Shown here: positions 37,268 to 46,085 of the stretch, in pieces
Layout: each line of letters begins with the position of its first letter
How positions within the stretch are numbered: position 1 is the stretch's first letter
Assembly: GCF_000632225.1 (NCBI RefSeq)
Contig: NZ_JFYV01000045.1
Span: 1-64,000 of the forward strand
Direction: 5' to 3'
DNA from: Sphingomonas sp. RIT328
GTDB taxonomy: Bacteria > Pseudomonadota > Alphaproteobacteria > Sphingomonadales > Sphingomonadaceae
Length of the DNA: 64,000 nucleotides
Position numbers and translations under genes: made by a program
The notes under the pieces: model-generated
Database searches by the model: none
The model's input: only the letters and a program-made list of their open reading frames with translations
Told to the model about the DNA's origin: nothing

Positions 37268-38704
37268 TCATGGCCGTCGGAAGGTCCAGCGCCCGGCCGG
37301 GCTCGCCGGATCGAAGGCGGCGAGCGACGGCGTGCTCGCGCCGATCGCGACCAGCGCCAGGTCGCGGCGGCCGCCCGGCACCGTCTTGGGCTTGATGCGA
37401 TAGCTGCCGTCGGTCAGCTGGTCGATCTGCCACAATTGCTCGGCCGCGCCGGTGAAGACGGGCACCGCCTCCACCTCGCCCGCGGCGGTCGCGGCCAGCG
37501 CCCGCGTCGTGCCGGCGATGGTCAGCTTGTAATAGGGCGCGCCGAACCAGCCGCCCGCCCCGGCGACCGGCGTGACCGTCCAGAGCTGATGCGGCCGGAC
37601 CATATAATCGGCGAGGTCGACGCGGACCCGCCCCTGCGGCCAGCCGGCGCTGTCCTGCGCGAGGCTCTGGTCGGGCAGCGGCGCGACGGGATCGCTCGGC
37701 TTGGCCATGAAGCTCGCCCGCGCGTCGAACGGGATGCGGACGAAGTCGGTCGCGAGGCCGAGCGCATAGCCGCTGCGCTCCGAGGCGATCTCATAGGTGC
37801 CGGGCACGACATTCTCGCCCGCCACCGGCCAGCCGTCGCGCCACAGCAGCGGCTGGATGCCGAGCACGCTGCGCCCGCTGCGATCCATGTCCGCTTCGTA
37901 ATGCATCGAGAATTTCTCGACCCCGCCGTCGAGCTGGATGCGGCCGAAATGCCCCGGTCCGATCGACCGGCCGCGCGCGCTCACCACCAGCTTGCCGCCG
38001 CCGCGCAGCAACGGCACGCCCATATGATCGAGATACGGCCCGAGCGGACTGCGCGCCCGGCCGACGCGGATATGATAGGTGGAGTTCGGCCCGTCGCAGC
38101 AGGTGCCGTGCGTGCCGAGCAGGTAATACCAGCCGTCGCGATACATCATCGCGGTCGCTTCCATGTCGATCGCGACATCGACCGGTTGGTTGCCGGCGAC
38201 GCGCAGCCCGGTCTTCGGATCGAGCTCGACGATGCGGATCGGCCCGAAATAGGTGCCGTAGGTCAGCCACAGCCGCCCGTCGACGAGCAGGAAATCGGGA
38301 TCGATCGCGTCCGCGGTCTCGACCCCGTCGCTCGACGCGACGACGCCGACGTCGTGATAGCCGAAGCGCGGCGATTTGGGGTCGAGCGACAGCGTCCACA
38401 TGATCTTGACCTGGCTGGCGTGCCCCCCCGACATGCCGCCGCCGCCGACCGCATAGGCGACGTAATAGCGCTCGCCGATCTTGATGACGTCGGGCGCGAC
38501 GCCGCCGCCGGGGCGGACGGGCCCGCCATGCCACGTCCAGCCGTCGTCGGAGACGAGCCCGCCCTGCCGCGTCCCGAAGGTATACCAGCGGCCGTCCGAC
38601 AGCGTGACGGTGGAAGGATCGTGGATGAACGGCTCGCCCGCCAGCTGCGCGGCGGCCGGAGTGGCAGATGCGAGCGCGAGCAGCAGGGCGGCGGAACGGA
38701 TCAT
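37268..38704 (-). CDS. GH43-like arabinanase/xylosidase with C-terminal trefoil-like domain
   Basis: A 478-aa secreted five-bladed propeller. The catalytic set is FIHDPSTV (base), DAIDPDFL (pKa Asp) and DMEATAMMY (acid Glu), closest to the endo-arabinanase-like branch of GH43. The C-terminal 120 residues (from about 355) look like a ricin-type beta-trefoil carbohydrate-binding module, with QLWTV and QLWQID repeats. The ATG at 38704 starts directly at the signal peptide MIRSAALLLALASATPAAAQ. It lies 20 bp upstream of the esterase gene in the same operon. Confidence 0.85.
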   Translation of the reverse strand: MIRSAALLLALASATPAAAQLAGEPFIHDPSTVTLSDGRWYTFGTRQGGLVSDDGWTWHGGPVRPGGGVAPDVIKIGERYYVAYAVGGGGMSGGHASQVKIMWTLSLDPKSPRFGYHDVGVVASSDGVETADAIDPDFLLVDGRLWLTYGTYFGPIRIVELDPKTGLRVAGNQPVDVAIDMEATAMMYRDGWYYLLGTHGTCCDGPNSTYHIRVGRARSPLGPYLDHMGVPLLRGGGKLVVSARGRSIGPGHFGRIQLDGGVEKFSMHYEADMDRSGRSVLGIQPLLWRDGWPVAGENVVPGTYEIASERSGYALGLATDFVRIPFDARASFMAKPSDPVAPLPDQSLAQDSAGWPQGRVRVDLADYMVRPHQLWTVTPVAGAGGWFGAPYYKLTIAGTTRALAATAAGEVEAVPVFTGAAEQLWQIDQLTDGSYRIKPKTVPGGRRDLALVAIGASTPSLAAFDPASPAGRWTFRRP

Positions 38705-38720
38705 GGCGTCTCTCCCCGGA

Positions 38721-39503
38721 TCAGCGCAGCACGGTGGACAAAGCGGTGATCGGCTTGCCGTCCGCATCGAGGAAGCGGAGGCAGAAGTCGCTCAGCCCCG
38801 GGCCGTTGATCACCGCGCCACGGATGACGTTGCGGCCCTTGCGCAGCGTCAGCCGGTCCGACAGCACGTCGTCCATCACCATCCTCCGGTCGTTGAACAG
38901 GCCGACCGCCTCCTTGCCGTTGAGCCACCAGATCGACGCGGCGTTGGACCCCACCGCCATCCGCACGTCGCGCATCTCGCGCGGGGAATCGACCACGGTA
39001 TAGGCCCAGAAGATCACGCCATAGGTCGGCTTGCCGAGCCCCTGGGCGAGGTTGAACAGCTTGATGTCGAAGCTGTTCGAATCAAGCGCATGCCAGCGCA
39101 GCGGTTCGGCGGCGCGCACCGTATCGCCGTCGTGCGGCGTTGCGGTGAACTGGCCGGGGAAATAGTCGGTGGTGAGCGCGGTACGCACATAGCTGGCGGT
39201 GAAGCCGGCGTTGCTGCGATTGGGCTTGGTGATCGGTTCGAGCAACAGCCAGCGGCGCAGGAAGCCGTCACCGTCCGGCGTCGCGGGGGCCGCGGCGGCG
39301 GGCGTGAAATAGGGTGCGATCCCGGCTGCCGGAGCCGCCTGTTGCCCGGCGGATGCAGGCGTCGCACCGATCAGCAGCGCCGCCGTCGCTGTCGTCAGCC
39401 AATGCGGCAGCGACGCACGCATCTGCGATCCGCGAAGGGACAAGAATCGCCAGCGGAAGCGGCGATTACTCCGAGCGTCACGGTCGATGGGCATCGCGGT
39501 CAT
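38721..39503 (-). CDS. Secreted jelly-roll protein of unknown function
   Basis: About 230-260 aa, exported, first gene of the GH43/esterase operon. After the signal peptide (TTATAALLIGATPASAG) the mature protein opens with DGDGFLRRWLLLEPI and continues as a galactose-binding-like beta-sandwich (VIFWAYTVVDSP, ASIWWLNGKEAVGLFNDR, LRKGRNVIRGAVING). Similar domains are attached to acetylxylan esterases, and whole proteins are sometimes annotated that way, but no catalytic triad is visible. The start is uncertain: the ATG at 39503 lies only 2 bases after AGGAGGGG, 39494 is better spaced, and 39422 starts at the signal peptide. Confidence 0.7.
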   Translation of the reverse strand: MTAMPIDRDARSNRRFRWRFLSLRGSQMRASLPHWLTTATAALLIGATPASAGQQAAPAAGIAPYFTPAAAAPATPDGDGFLRRWLLLEPITKPNRSNAGFTASYVRTALTTDYFPGQFTATPHDGDTVRAAEPLRWHALDSNSFDIKLFNLAQGLGKPTYGVIFWAYTVVDSPREMRDVRMAVGSNAASIWWLNGKEAVGLFNDRRMVMDDVLSDRLTLRKGRNVIRGAVINGPGLSDFCLRFLDADGKPITALSTVLR

Positions 39504-39672
39504 CCCCTCCTGTCGTCACGCGGGCTGCAGTCTGCGATCGTCCGATCGCGCCGCCTCTGTCGTCCTGTGCGTGACGCGGAACCTATGCTGGTCACGCTAT
39601 CGTGTCTATCGGCTGCGACGCTATTTCTTGGAGTAATAGCCTTTTACCCCGACGCACTCGCTGGCGCGCGGC

Positions 39673-39690
39673 TTTGGTAGCGGTATAACT
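39673..39690. promoter_or_regulatory. LacI-type operator candidate upstream of GH43
   Basis: TTTGGTAGCGGTATAACT lies in the 236-bp divergent promoter region between the jelly-roll gene and the GH43 gene at 39740. It shares TTGGTAGCG with the sites at 22367 and 44908. Confidence 0.45.
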
Positions 39691-39739
39691 CGGGCAACGG
39701 CCGACGCATCCGGCGTCAGGACGATCGGGAGAGACGAGG

Positions 39740-41383
39740 ATGGCAAGACGAGCCATGGTTTTGGCGCTGGCGCTGGCCGGCAGCAGCGCGGCGATGGCAA
39801 GCGAGGCGCCGCGCTTCAGCCGTTTCACCTATCAGGGGCAATCGCAGGAGCAGGCGACACCGGCGGCAGGCGAATATCGCAACCCGATCCTGTCCGGCTA
39901 TTATCCCGATCCATCGGTGACGCGCGTCGGCGACGATTATTATCTGGTCAATTCATCCTTCGCGCACTTCCCCGGCCTGCCGGTCTTCCACTCGAAGGAT
40001 CTCGTCCACTGGACGCAGATCGGCAACGCGATCGACCGCCCCGGCCAGCTCGACTTCACCGGCCGCCGCACCTCGGAAGCCGTCTTCGCGCCCGACATCA
40101 CCTATCACGCCGGTACCTTCTACATCGTCAACACCTGCGTGTCGTGCAAAGGCAATTTCGTCATCACCGCGAAGAACCCGGCGGGGCCGTGGTCCGACCC
40201 GATCTGGCTGCCGTTCGAGGGGATCGATCCGTCGATCTATTGGGAGGGCGACCGCGCCTATATCGTCAACAACCGCGCCCCCGCCGAACCGCCGCGCTAC
40301 GAAGGCCATCGCGCCATCTGGGTGCAGGAATATGACTGGCGCGCCGGCAAGATGGTCGGCGAGAGCACGCAGCTGATCAACGGCGGCGTCGACATAGCCA
40401 AGAAGCCGGTGTGGATCGAAGGGCCGCACATCTTCCGCAAGGACGGCTATTATTATCTCACCGCGGCGGAGGGCGGCACCAGCGTCAACCATTCGCAGGT
40501 CGTGTTCCGCTCGCGCGCATTGCGCGGTCCGTATCAGCCGTTCGCGGGCAACCCGATCCTGACGCAGCGCGATCTCGATCCGGCCCGCCCCAATCCGATC
40601 ACCTCGGCCGGTCATGCCGAGCTGGTGCAGACGCAGACCGGCGACTGGTGGGCGACCTTCCTCGCGGTGCGGCCCTATCAGGGCAATTACTATAATATCG
40701 GGCGCGAGACCTTCCTGCTGCCGGTGACGTGGCGCGATGGCTGGCCGATCATCCTGCCGCACGGCCAGACGATCCCCTTCACCGCCGCCGCACCCCGGCT
40801 GCCGCAGCAGCGCCCGCCGGCGCTGCCGACCAGCGGCGACTTCGCCTATACCGACACCTTCGCCGGACCGAAGCTGGCGATGCAGTGGATCGGCGTGCGC
40901 ACGCCGCAGACGCCGGTCTATCATATCGACCGTCACGAACTGGTGCTCGACCGCGGCGCGGCGATGGGCGACCTCACCGGCGTGCCCGCCTTCGTCGCGC
41001 GCCGTCAGCAGCATCATAACGCGACGATCAGCACCACCGTCCGCTTCACCCCGGATGCCGATGGCGAACGCGCCGGCCTCGCGGCGATGCAGAGCGACCA
41101 GAACTTCCTGTTCTTCGGCATCACTCGCCTCGCCGGCAAGCCGATGGTCGCGCTCTATACCAGCGACAAGGGCGCCGAACGGCTCGTCGCCTCCGCCCCG
41201 CTCGCCGCGGCAGGCCCGGTGACGCTGACGATCCGCGCCACCGGCGGCACGATGGCCTTCGCCTATCAGGCGGGCGGCGCGACGCGGACGCTCGCCAGCG
41301 ACGTCGACGCGCGCTTCCTCAGCACCGAAGCGGCGGGCGGGTTCGTCGGCACGCTGATCGGCCCCTACGCCTTCCGGCGCTGA
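39740..41383 (+). CDS. GH43 beta-xylosidase/alpha-L-arabinofuranosidase
   Basis: A 547-aa secreted GH43 enzyme. The signal peptide ends at AAMASE. The propeller shows the base Asp in GYYPDPSVTR, the pKa Asp in EGIDPSIYW and the acid Glu in WIEGPHIFRKDG. Residues about 370-547 form the second beta-sandwich domain (DTFAGPKLAMQWIGVRTP onward) found in exo-acting xylosidases. It is monocistronic, ends at a bidirectional terminator and sits downstream of a LacI-type operator candidate, so it probably responds to the same sugar as the xylA operon. Confidence 0.91.
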   Translation: MARRAMVLALALAGSSAAMASEAPRFSRFTYQGQSQEQATPAAGEYRNPILSGYYPDPSVTRVGDDYYLVNSSFAHFPGLPVFHSKDLVHWTQIGNAIDRPGQLDFTGRRTSEAVFAPDITYHAGTFYIVNTCVSCKGNFVITAKNPAGPWSDPIWLPFEGIDPSIYWEGDRAYIVNNRAPAEPPRYEGHRAIWVQEYDWRAGKMVGESTQLINGGVDIAKKPVWIEGPHIFRKDGYYYLTAAEGGTSVNHSQVVFRSRALRGPYQPFAGNPILTQRDLDPARPNPITSAGHAELVQTQTGDWWATFLAVRPYQGNYYNIGRETFLLPVTWRDGWPIILPHGQTIPFTAAAPRLPQQRPPALPTSGDFAYTDTFAGPKLAMQWIGVRTPQTPVYHIDRHELVLDRGAAMGDLTGVPAFVARRQQHHNATISTTVRFTPDADGERAGLAAMQSDQNFLFFGITRLAGKPMVALYTSDKGAERLVASAPLAAAGPVTLTIRATGGTMAFAYQAGGATRTLASDVDARFLSTEAAGGFVGTLIGPYAFRR

Positions 41384-41425
41384 AACGAAGGGGGGCGGCC
41401 CCGCAGGACCGCCCCCCCGTTCGTT
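41384..41425. terminator. Bidirectional terminator between GH43 and sugar porter
   Basis: AACGAAGGGGGGCGG (41384-41398) pairs with CCGCCCCCCCGTTCGTT (41409-41425) with one bulge, giving a stem of about 15 bp that has A/T-rich outer pairs on both sides. It lies between the convergent genes and can serve both. Confidence 0.75.
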
Positions 41426-41440
41426 GCGATGACCGGCGGA

Positions 41441-42865
41441 TCAGCCCGCCATGTCCTCCAGTTCGCGACCCGCGGTTTCGTTGACCATCTTGCGGACGAA
41501 GAAGAACGACGCCGCCGCGAAGAAGGCGTAGCCGAAATAGGTCACCGACAGGCCCGGCGACACGGCCAGCGCCGGGAAGCTGACCGAGATCGCCGCATTG
41601 GCGATCCACTGCGCGAAGCCCGACACCGCAAGACCCGAGCCGCGGATCTGGTTCGGGAACATCTCGCCGAGCATCACCCACATCACCGGGCCCCAGCTGC
41701 CGTTGAAGAAGATGACGTAGAGGTTGGCGGCGATCAGCGCGATCATGCCGTTATGCCCCGGCAGCGAGACGGCGCCCGCCGCATCGGTGACCGCGGTCGA
41801 GAAGGCCCAGGCGACCACCGCCAGCGTCACCGCCATGCCCGCCGACCCGACGAGAAGCAGCGGCTTGCGGCCGATCTTGTCGACGGTCGCGATCGTGAAC
41901 AGACACGCCGCGATCGACAGCACGCCCGACAGGATGTTGATCTGCAACGCATTGTCTTCGGTGAAGCCGACAGCTTCCCACAGCACCGCGCCATAATAGA
42001 AGACGACGTTGATGCCGACGAGCTGCTGGAAGATGGCAAGGCCGATGCCCGCCCACAGGATGGGACGGATCTTGCCGGTGCGCTTGTCGCGCAGGTCCGA
42101 CAGCTTGGGCTTGTGGTGATCGGCGGCGAGCGAGTTGCGGATCTCGCCGACCTTGCGATCGGCCTCGGCCTTGCCGAACAGGCGGGTGAGCACGGTATGC
42201 GCCGCCTCTTCACGTCCCTTGGCCATCAGGAAGCGCGGGCTTTCCGGGATGACGAACAGCGCGACGAGATAGATCGCCGCCGGGATCGCCTGCAGCCAGA
42301 ACATCCAGCGCCACGCCGGATAGCCGAGCCAGAACGGCGCGGTCGAACCGCCGGCATAGCGGGCGAGGACGAAATTGGCGACGAACGCGCCGGTCAGGCC
42401 GGTGATGATCATCACCTGCTGCACGCTGGTCAGCCGGCCGCGGATCGAGGCGGGGGTGACTTCCGAGATGTAGACGGGCGAGATGACGCTCGCCGCACCG
42501 ACGCCGAGGCCGCCGATGATGCGCGCGAAGATGAAGATTTCCGACCCGCTCGCCGCGCCGGCAAGCAGCGCGCTGACCAGGAACAGCAGGGCGGCGAGCA
42601 TCATCACGTTGCGGCGGCCGATCGCATCGGCCATCCGCCCGGCGCCGAACGCGCCGATCGCCGAGCCGACCAGGATCGCGCCGACGTTGACGCCGATGCC
42701 GAGCCGGCCGAGCGCGAACGCTGCCTCCAGCCCCTTCTGGGTGCCGTTGATCACCCCCGAATCATAGCCGAACATGAAGCCGCCGATCGTCGCCACCGCG
42801 ACGATCGCGGCGATGAAGCCGTGATTCGTGGCGGTCCCCCCCGCCCCCCTTGCCATATCCGTCAT
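41441..42865 (-). CDS. MFS sugar porter (xylose/arabinose:H+ symporter type)
   Basis: A 474-aa major facilitator of the sugar porter family with 12 predicted membrane segments. Diagnostic motifs: GFMFGYDSGVINGTQ in helix 1, GRMADAIGRR in the loop after helix 2, and PESPRFLMAKGR after helix 6. The GSWGPVMWVMLGEMFP block precedes helix 11. This is the XylE/GalP type. I start at the ATG at 42865, 4 bases after AGGAGAG. It lies 41 bp downstream of the xylonate dehydratase gene in the same operon, which argues for pentose import. Confidence 0.9.
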   Translation of the reverse strand: MTDMARGAGGTATNHGFIAAIVAVATIGGFMFGYDSGVINGTQKGLEAAFALGRLGIGVNVGAILVGSAIGAFGAGRMADAIGRRNVMMLAALLFLVSALLAGAASGSEIFIFARIIGGLGVGAASVISPVYISEVTPASIRGRLTSVQQVMIITGLTGAFVANFVLARYAGGSTAPFWLGYPAWRWMFWLQAIPAAIYLVALFVIPESPRFLMAKGREEAAHTVLTRLFGKAEADRKVGEIRNSLAADHHKPKLSDLRDKRTGKIRPILWAGIGLAIFQQLVGINVVFYYGAVLWEAVGFTEDNALQINILSGVLSIAACLFTIATVDKIGRKPLLLVGSAGMAVTLAVVAWAFSTAVTDAAGAVSLPGHNGMIALIAANLYVIFFNGSWGPVMWVMLGEMFPNQIRGSGLAVSGFAQWIANAAISVSFPALAVSPGLSVTYFGYAFFAAASFFFVRKMVNETAGRELEDMAG

Positions 42866-42906
42866 CGTCTCTCCTGTGCCGGTCACCGCCGGCGAATGAA
42901 TGGACC

Positions 42907-44685
42907 TTAGTGGTTATGCCGTGGCGTACGCGCGGCGATACCCCGATATTTGAGTGCGAAGTCGAGGACGCCGCCCTGCCCGAGCTGGCCGGTCTTTTCC
43001 CGATACAGTTCCTCCCACGGCGTGTGGCTTTCGGCAATGGGGGGCGCATCACCGCCGCGCCGGATCGCGATCTCGGCCGCGTCGACCAGGGCGTCGCACC
43101 GTCCCGTATTGAGATCGACGCGGATCCTGTCGCCGGTCCGCAGCCAGGCGAGCCCGCTGCCGACCGCGCTTTCGGGGCTGGCGTTGAGGATCGACGGGCT
43201 GTCCGACGTGCCCGACTGCCGCCCGTCGCCGAGCGTCGGCAGCGTCAGGATACCGCGCTGGATGAGGTGATCGGGCGGCTGCATGTTCACCACCTCCGCC
43301 GATCCCGGCCAGCCGATCGGGCCGGCGCCTCGGATGACCAGCATCGAATTCTCGTCGATCCCGAGCGCGGGATCGTTGATGCGATGGTGGTAATCGTCCG
43401 ATCCCTCGAACACCACCGCCTTCGCCTCGAAGACGTTCTCGCGCCCCGGCACGGTGAGATAGCGGTCGCGGAAGGCGGGGGAGATCACGCTGGTCTTCAT
43501 GATCGCGAAGTCGAACAGATTGCCGGTCAGCACCAGGAACCCCGCCTGCTCCTTGAGCGGCTGGTCATAGGGCCGGATCACCTCGCGGTCGCTGGCGACG
43601 CGGCCGGCGCAATTCTCCGCGACGCTGCGGCCGGTGACGGTCAGGCAGTCGCCGTCGAGCTTGCCCGCGGCGAGCAGCTCGCTCATCACCGCCGGCACGC
43701 CGCCGGCGCGGTGGAAGCGTTCGCCGAGGAACCGCCCCGCCGGCTGGACGTCGACGATCAGCGGCAGGTCGTAGCCATGATCCATCCAGTCGCTGGCGCG
43801 CACCTCGATCCCGGCATGCGCCGCCATCGCCTGGATATGCGGCTGCGCGTTGGACGATCCGCCGATCGCGGTGACCAGGCGGATCGCGTTGAGGAAGCTT
43901 TCACGGCTGAGGATGCGCGACGGGCGCAGATCCTCATAGGCCATGTCGACGATGCGACGGCCGGTCTCATAGGCGATCTGGCCGCGCTCGCGATACGGGG
44001 CGGGAATCGCGGCGCAGCCGGGCAGCGACAGGCCGAGCACCTCGGCGACCGCATTCATCGTCGAGGCGGTGCCCATCGTGTTGCAATGGCCCGCCGAGGG
44101 CGCGCTGTCGGTGGCACGCTGGAGGAACTCCTCCTCGTCGATCTCGCCCGCGGCGAGCTTCCGGCGCGAGCGCCAGATGACGGTGCCCGAACCGACCAGC
44201 TCGCCTTCATGCCAGCCGTCGAGCATCGGCCCGCCCGACAGGACAATCGCCGGAATGTCGACGGTGGCGGCGGCCATGATCCCCGACGGCGTCGTCTTGT
44301 CGCATCCGGTGGTCAGCACCACCGCGTCGATCGGATAGCCGTACAGCGTCTCGACCAGACCGAGATAGGCGAGGTTGCGGTCGAGCGCCGCGGTCGGCCG
44401 ACGGCAGTTTTCGAAGATCGGATGGACCGGAAATTCGAGCGGGATGCCGCCCGCGTCGCGGATGCCGTCGCGCACCCGCCGCGCCAGGTCGAGGTGGATG
44501 CGGTTGCATGGGGAAAGGTCGCTGCCCGACTGGGCGATGCCGATGATCGGCCGGCCCGAGCGCAGTTCCGCCGGCGTCAGGCCATAATTCATGAAGCGTT
44601 CGAGGTAGAGCGCGGTCATGTCGGCGCGGGCCGGGTCGGCGAACCAGTCGCGCGAGCGGAAGGGACGGACCGGTTGGCGTGACAC
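42907..44685 (-). CDS. xylD: D-xylonate dehydratase (IlvD/EDD family)
   Basis: Dehydrates D-xylonate to 2-keto-3-deoxy-xylonate in the oxidative xylose routes. Starting from the GTG at 44685, preceded by GGAGAG, the protein is 592 aa and its iron-sulfur ligands fall at Cys60 (SPCNRIH), Cys128 (TGCDKTTP) and Cys201 (GHCNTMG), the numbering I recall for Caulobacter xylonate dehydratase. That agreement also supports the GTG start over an upstream ATG-type frame. L-arabinonate dehydratase is a close alternative. The gene is divergent from GH43-xylB-xylA across a region with two LacI-type sites. Confidence 0.85.
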   Translation of the reverse strand: MSRQPVRPFRSRDWFADPARADMTALYLERFMNYGLTPAELRSGRPIIGIAQSGSDLSPCNRIHLDLARRVRDGIRDAGGIPLEFPVHPIFENCRRPTAALDRNLAYLGLVETLYGYPIDAVVLTTGCDKTTPSGIMAAATVDIPAIVLSGGPMLDGWHEGELVGSGTVIWRSRRKLAAGEIDEEEFLQRATDSAPSAGHCNTMGTASTMNAVAEVLGLSLPGCAAIPAPYRERGQIAYETGRRIVDMAYEDLRPSRILSRESFLNAIRLVTAIGGSSNAQPHIQAMAAHAGIEVRASDWMDHGYDLPLIVDVQPAGRFLGERFHRAGGVPAVMSELLAAGKLDGDCLTVTGRSVAENCAGRVASDREVIRPYDQPLKEQAGFLVLTGNLFDFAIMKTSVISPAFRDRYLTVPGRENVFEAKAVVFEGSDDYHHRINDPALGIDENSMLVIRGAGPIGWPGSAEVVNMQPPDHLIQRGILTLPTLGDGRQSGTSDSPSILNASPESAVGSGLAWLRTGDRIRVDLNTGRCDALVDAAEIAIRRGGDAPPIAESHTPWEELYREKTGQLGQGGVLDFALKYRGIAARTPRHNH

Positions 44686-44724
44686 GCTATACTCTCCACC
44701 TGGGCGATGCACTCGCTCACCCCT

Positions 44725-44926
44725 GTTGGTATCGCTATCAGGCCAAGCCCGCACGTCAAGGCCGCAAACGGTCGTACCCGAGACGCCGACCTCCCCGCAA
44801 CCGGCGCAATCCCGTTTCGATACGATCGATCGACGATCGATGCGCGGGCACCGCCTCCGACATCGAAATCCCCGGCCCGAACCGCTTGCGGAAAATCGAT
44901 CGCCTGCATATGGTAGCGCTATCCCG
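44725..44926. promoter_or_regulatory. Two LacI-type operator candidates between xylD and GH43-xylBA
   Basis: GTTGGTATCGCTATCAG (44725-44741) and ATATGGTAGCGCTATCCCG (44908-44926) lie at the two sides of the 298-bp divergent promoter region, one near each start. Both fit TGGTAGCGCTA with few changes. The stretch between them has no gene. Confidence 0.55.
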
Positions 44927-44983
44927 CACTCGCGGCAGCTGCAGGCCTCGTCAGAAGGCCGTCATTAGGAAGGATCATCCGCC

Positions 44984-46078
44984 ATGAGGCTTCGCCTCGC
45001 ACTCTGCCTGACCGCCGCGACGATGGGCGCGACCGCCACGCTCGCCCTCGCGCAGGTCGCCAAGCCCGCCGCCAGCGAGCCGCGCAGCCCGGACGGCAAG
45101 CGCTATACCGCACAGCCGCTGGTCAAGAACCTCTATTTCGCCGATCCGTCAGCGCACGTCTTCAACGGCAAGCTCTACGTCTATCCCAGCCATGACGTCG
45201 ACGCGGGCATCCCGGACGACGATCTCGGCACGCAATATGCCATGCACGATTATCGCATCCTCAGCATGGATCGCCCCGGCGGTCCGGTGACGGTGCATCC
45301 GGTGGCGATCGACGTGAAGGACATCCCCTGGGCGTCGAAGCAGACCTGGGCGCCCGACGCGGCCTATAAGAACGGCACCTATTATCTGTACATCCCGGCG
45401 CGCGACAAGGACGGCGTGTTCCGCATCGGCGTCGCCACCGGCAAGTCGCCGACCGGCCCGTTCAAGGCCGAGCCGCAGCCGATCAAGGGCAGCTTCTCGA
45501 TCGACCCGGCGGTGTTCACCGACAGCGACGGCCAGAGCTATATGTATTTCGGCGGCATCTGGGGCGGCCAGTTGCAGCGCTGGACCACCGGCCGGTTCGA
45601 CCCCAATGCCGGCGACACCGACCTCAAGCAGGACGACAAGCCCGCGCTGTCGCCCAAGATCGCGCGCCTGACCCCCGACATGAAGCAGTTCGCCGAGGCG
45701 CCGCGCGACGTCGTCATCACCGACGAGACCGGCAAGCCGGTGCTCGGCGGCGACCATGATCGCCGCTTCTTCGAGGCGTCGTGGACGTTCAAGCGCGGCG
45801 GCAAATATTATTTCACCTATTCGACCGGCGACACCCATTACCTCAATTACGCGATCGGCACGTCGCCCTACGGCCCGTTCCGCTATACCGGTCATTTCCT
45901 GATGCCGGTGCAGGGCTGGACCTCGCACCATTCGATCGTCGAGTTCAAGGGCAAGTGGTGGCTGTTCTATCACGACACGCAATTGTCGAATAAGAACTAC
46001 CTCCGCTCGGCCAAGATGACCGAGCTGACGTTCAATAGCGACGGTACGATCCGTCCGATCAACCCGTTCAAGGACTAA
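44984..46078 (+). CDS. Secreted GH43 arabinofuranosidase/xylosidase
   Basis: A 364-aa single-domain GH43 enzyme with signal peptide MRLRLALCLTAATMGATATLALAQ (read in two parts at its Ala-rich cleavage region). The catalytic base Asp is in YFADPSAHVF, the pKa Asp in SIDPAVFTDSDG and the acid Glu in RFFEASWTF. It lacks the C-terminal beta-sandwich of the other GH43 proteins here, so its specificity may differ, for example toward arabinofuranosyl side chains. It is the first gene of the GH43-xylB-xylA operon, 7 bp ahead of xylB. Confidence 0.9.
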   Translation: MRLRLALCLTAATMGATATLALAQVAKPAASEPRSPDGKRYTAQPLVKNLYFADPSAHVFNGKLYVYPSHDVDAGIPDDDLGTQYAMHDYRILSMDRPGGPVTVHPVAIDVKDIPWASKQTWAPDAAYKNGTYYLYIPARDKDGVFRIGVATGKSPTGPFKAEPQPIKGSFSIDPAVFTDSDGQSYMYFGGIWGGQLQRWTTGRFDPNAGDTDLKQDDKPALSPKIARLTPDMKQFAEAPRDVVITDETGKPVLGGDHDRRFFEASWTFKRGGKYYFTYSTGDTHYLNYAIGTSPYGPFRYTGHFLMPVQGWTSHHSIVEFKGKWWLFYHDTQLSNKNYLRSAKMTELTFNSDGTIRPINPFKD

Positions 46079-46085
46079 GACCGGC

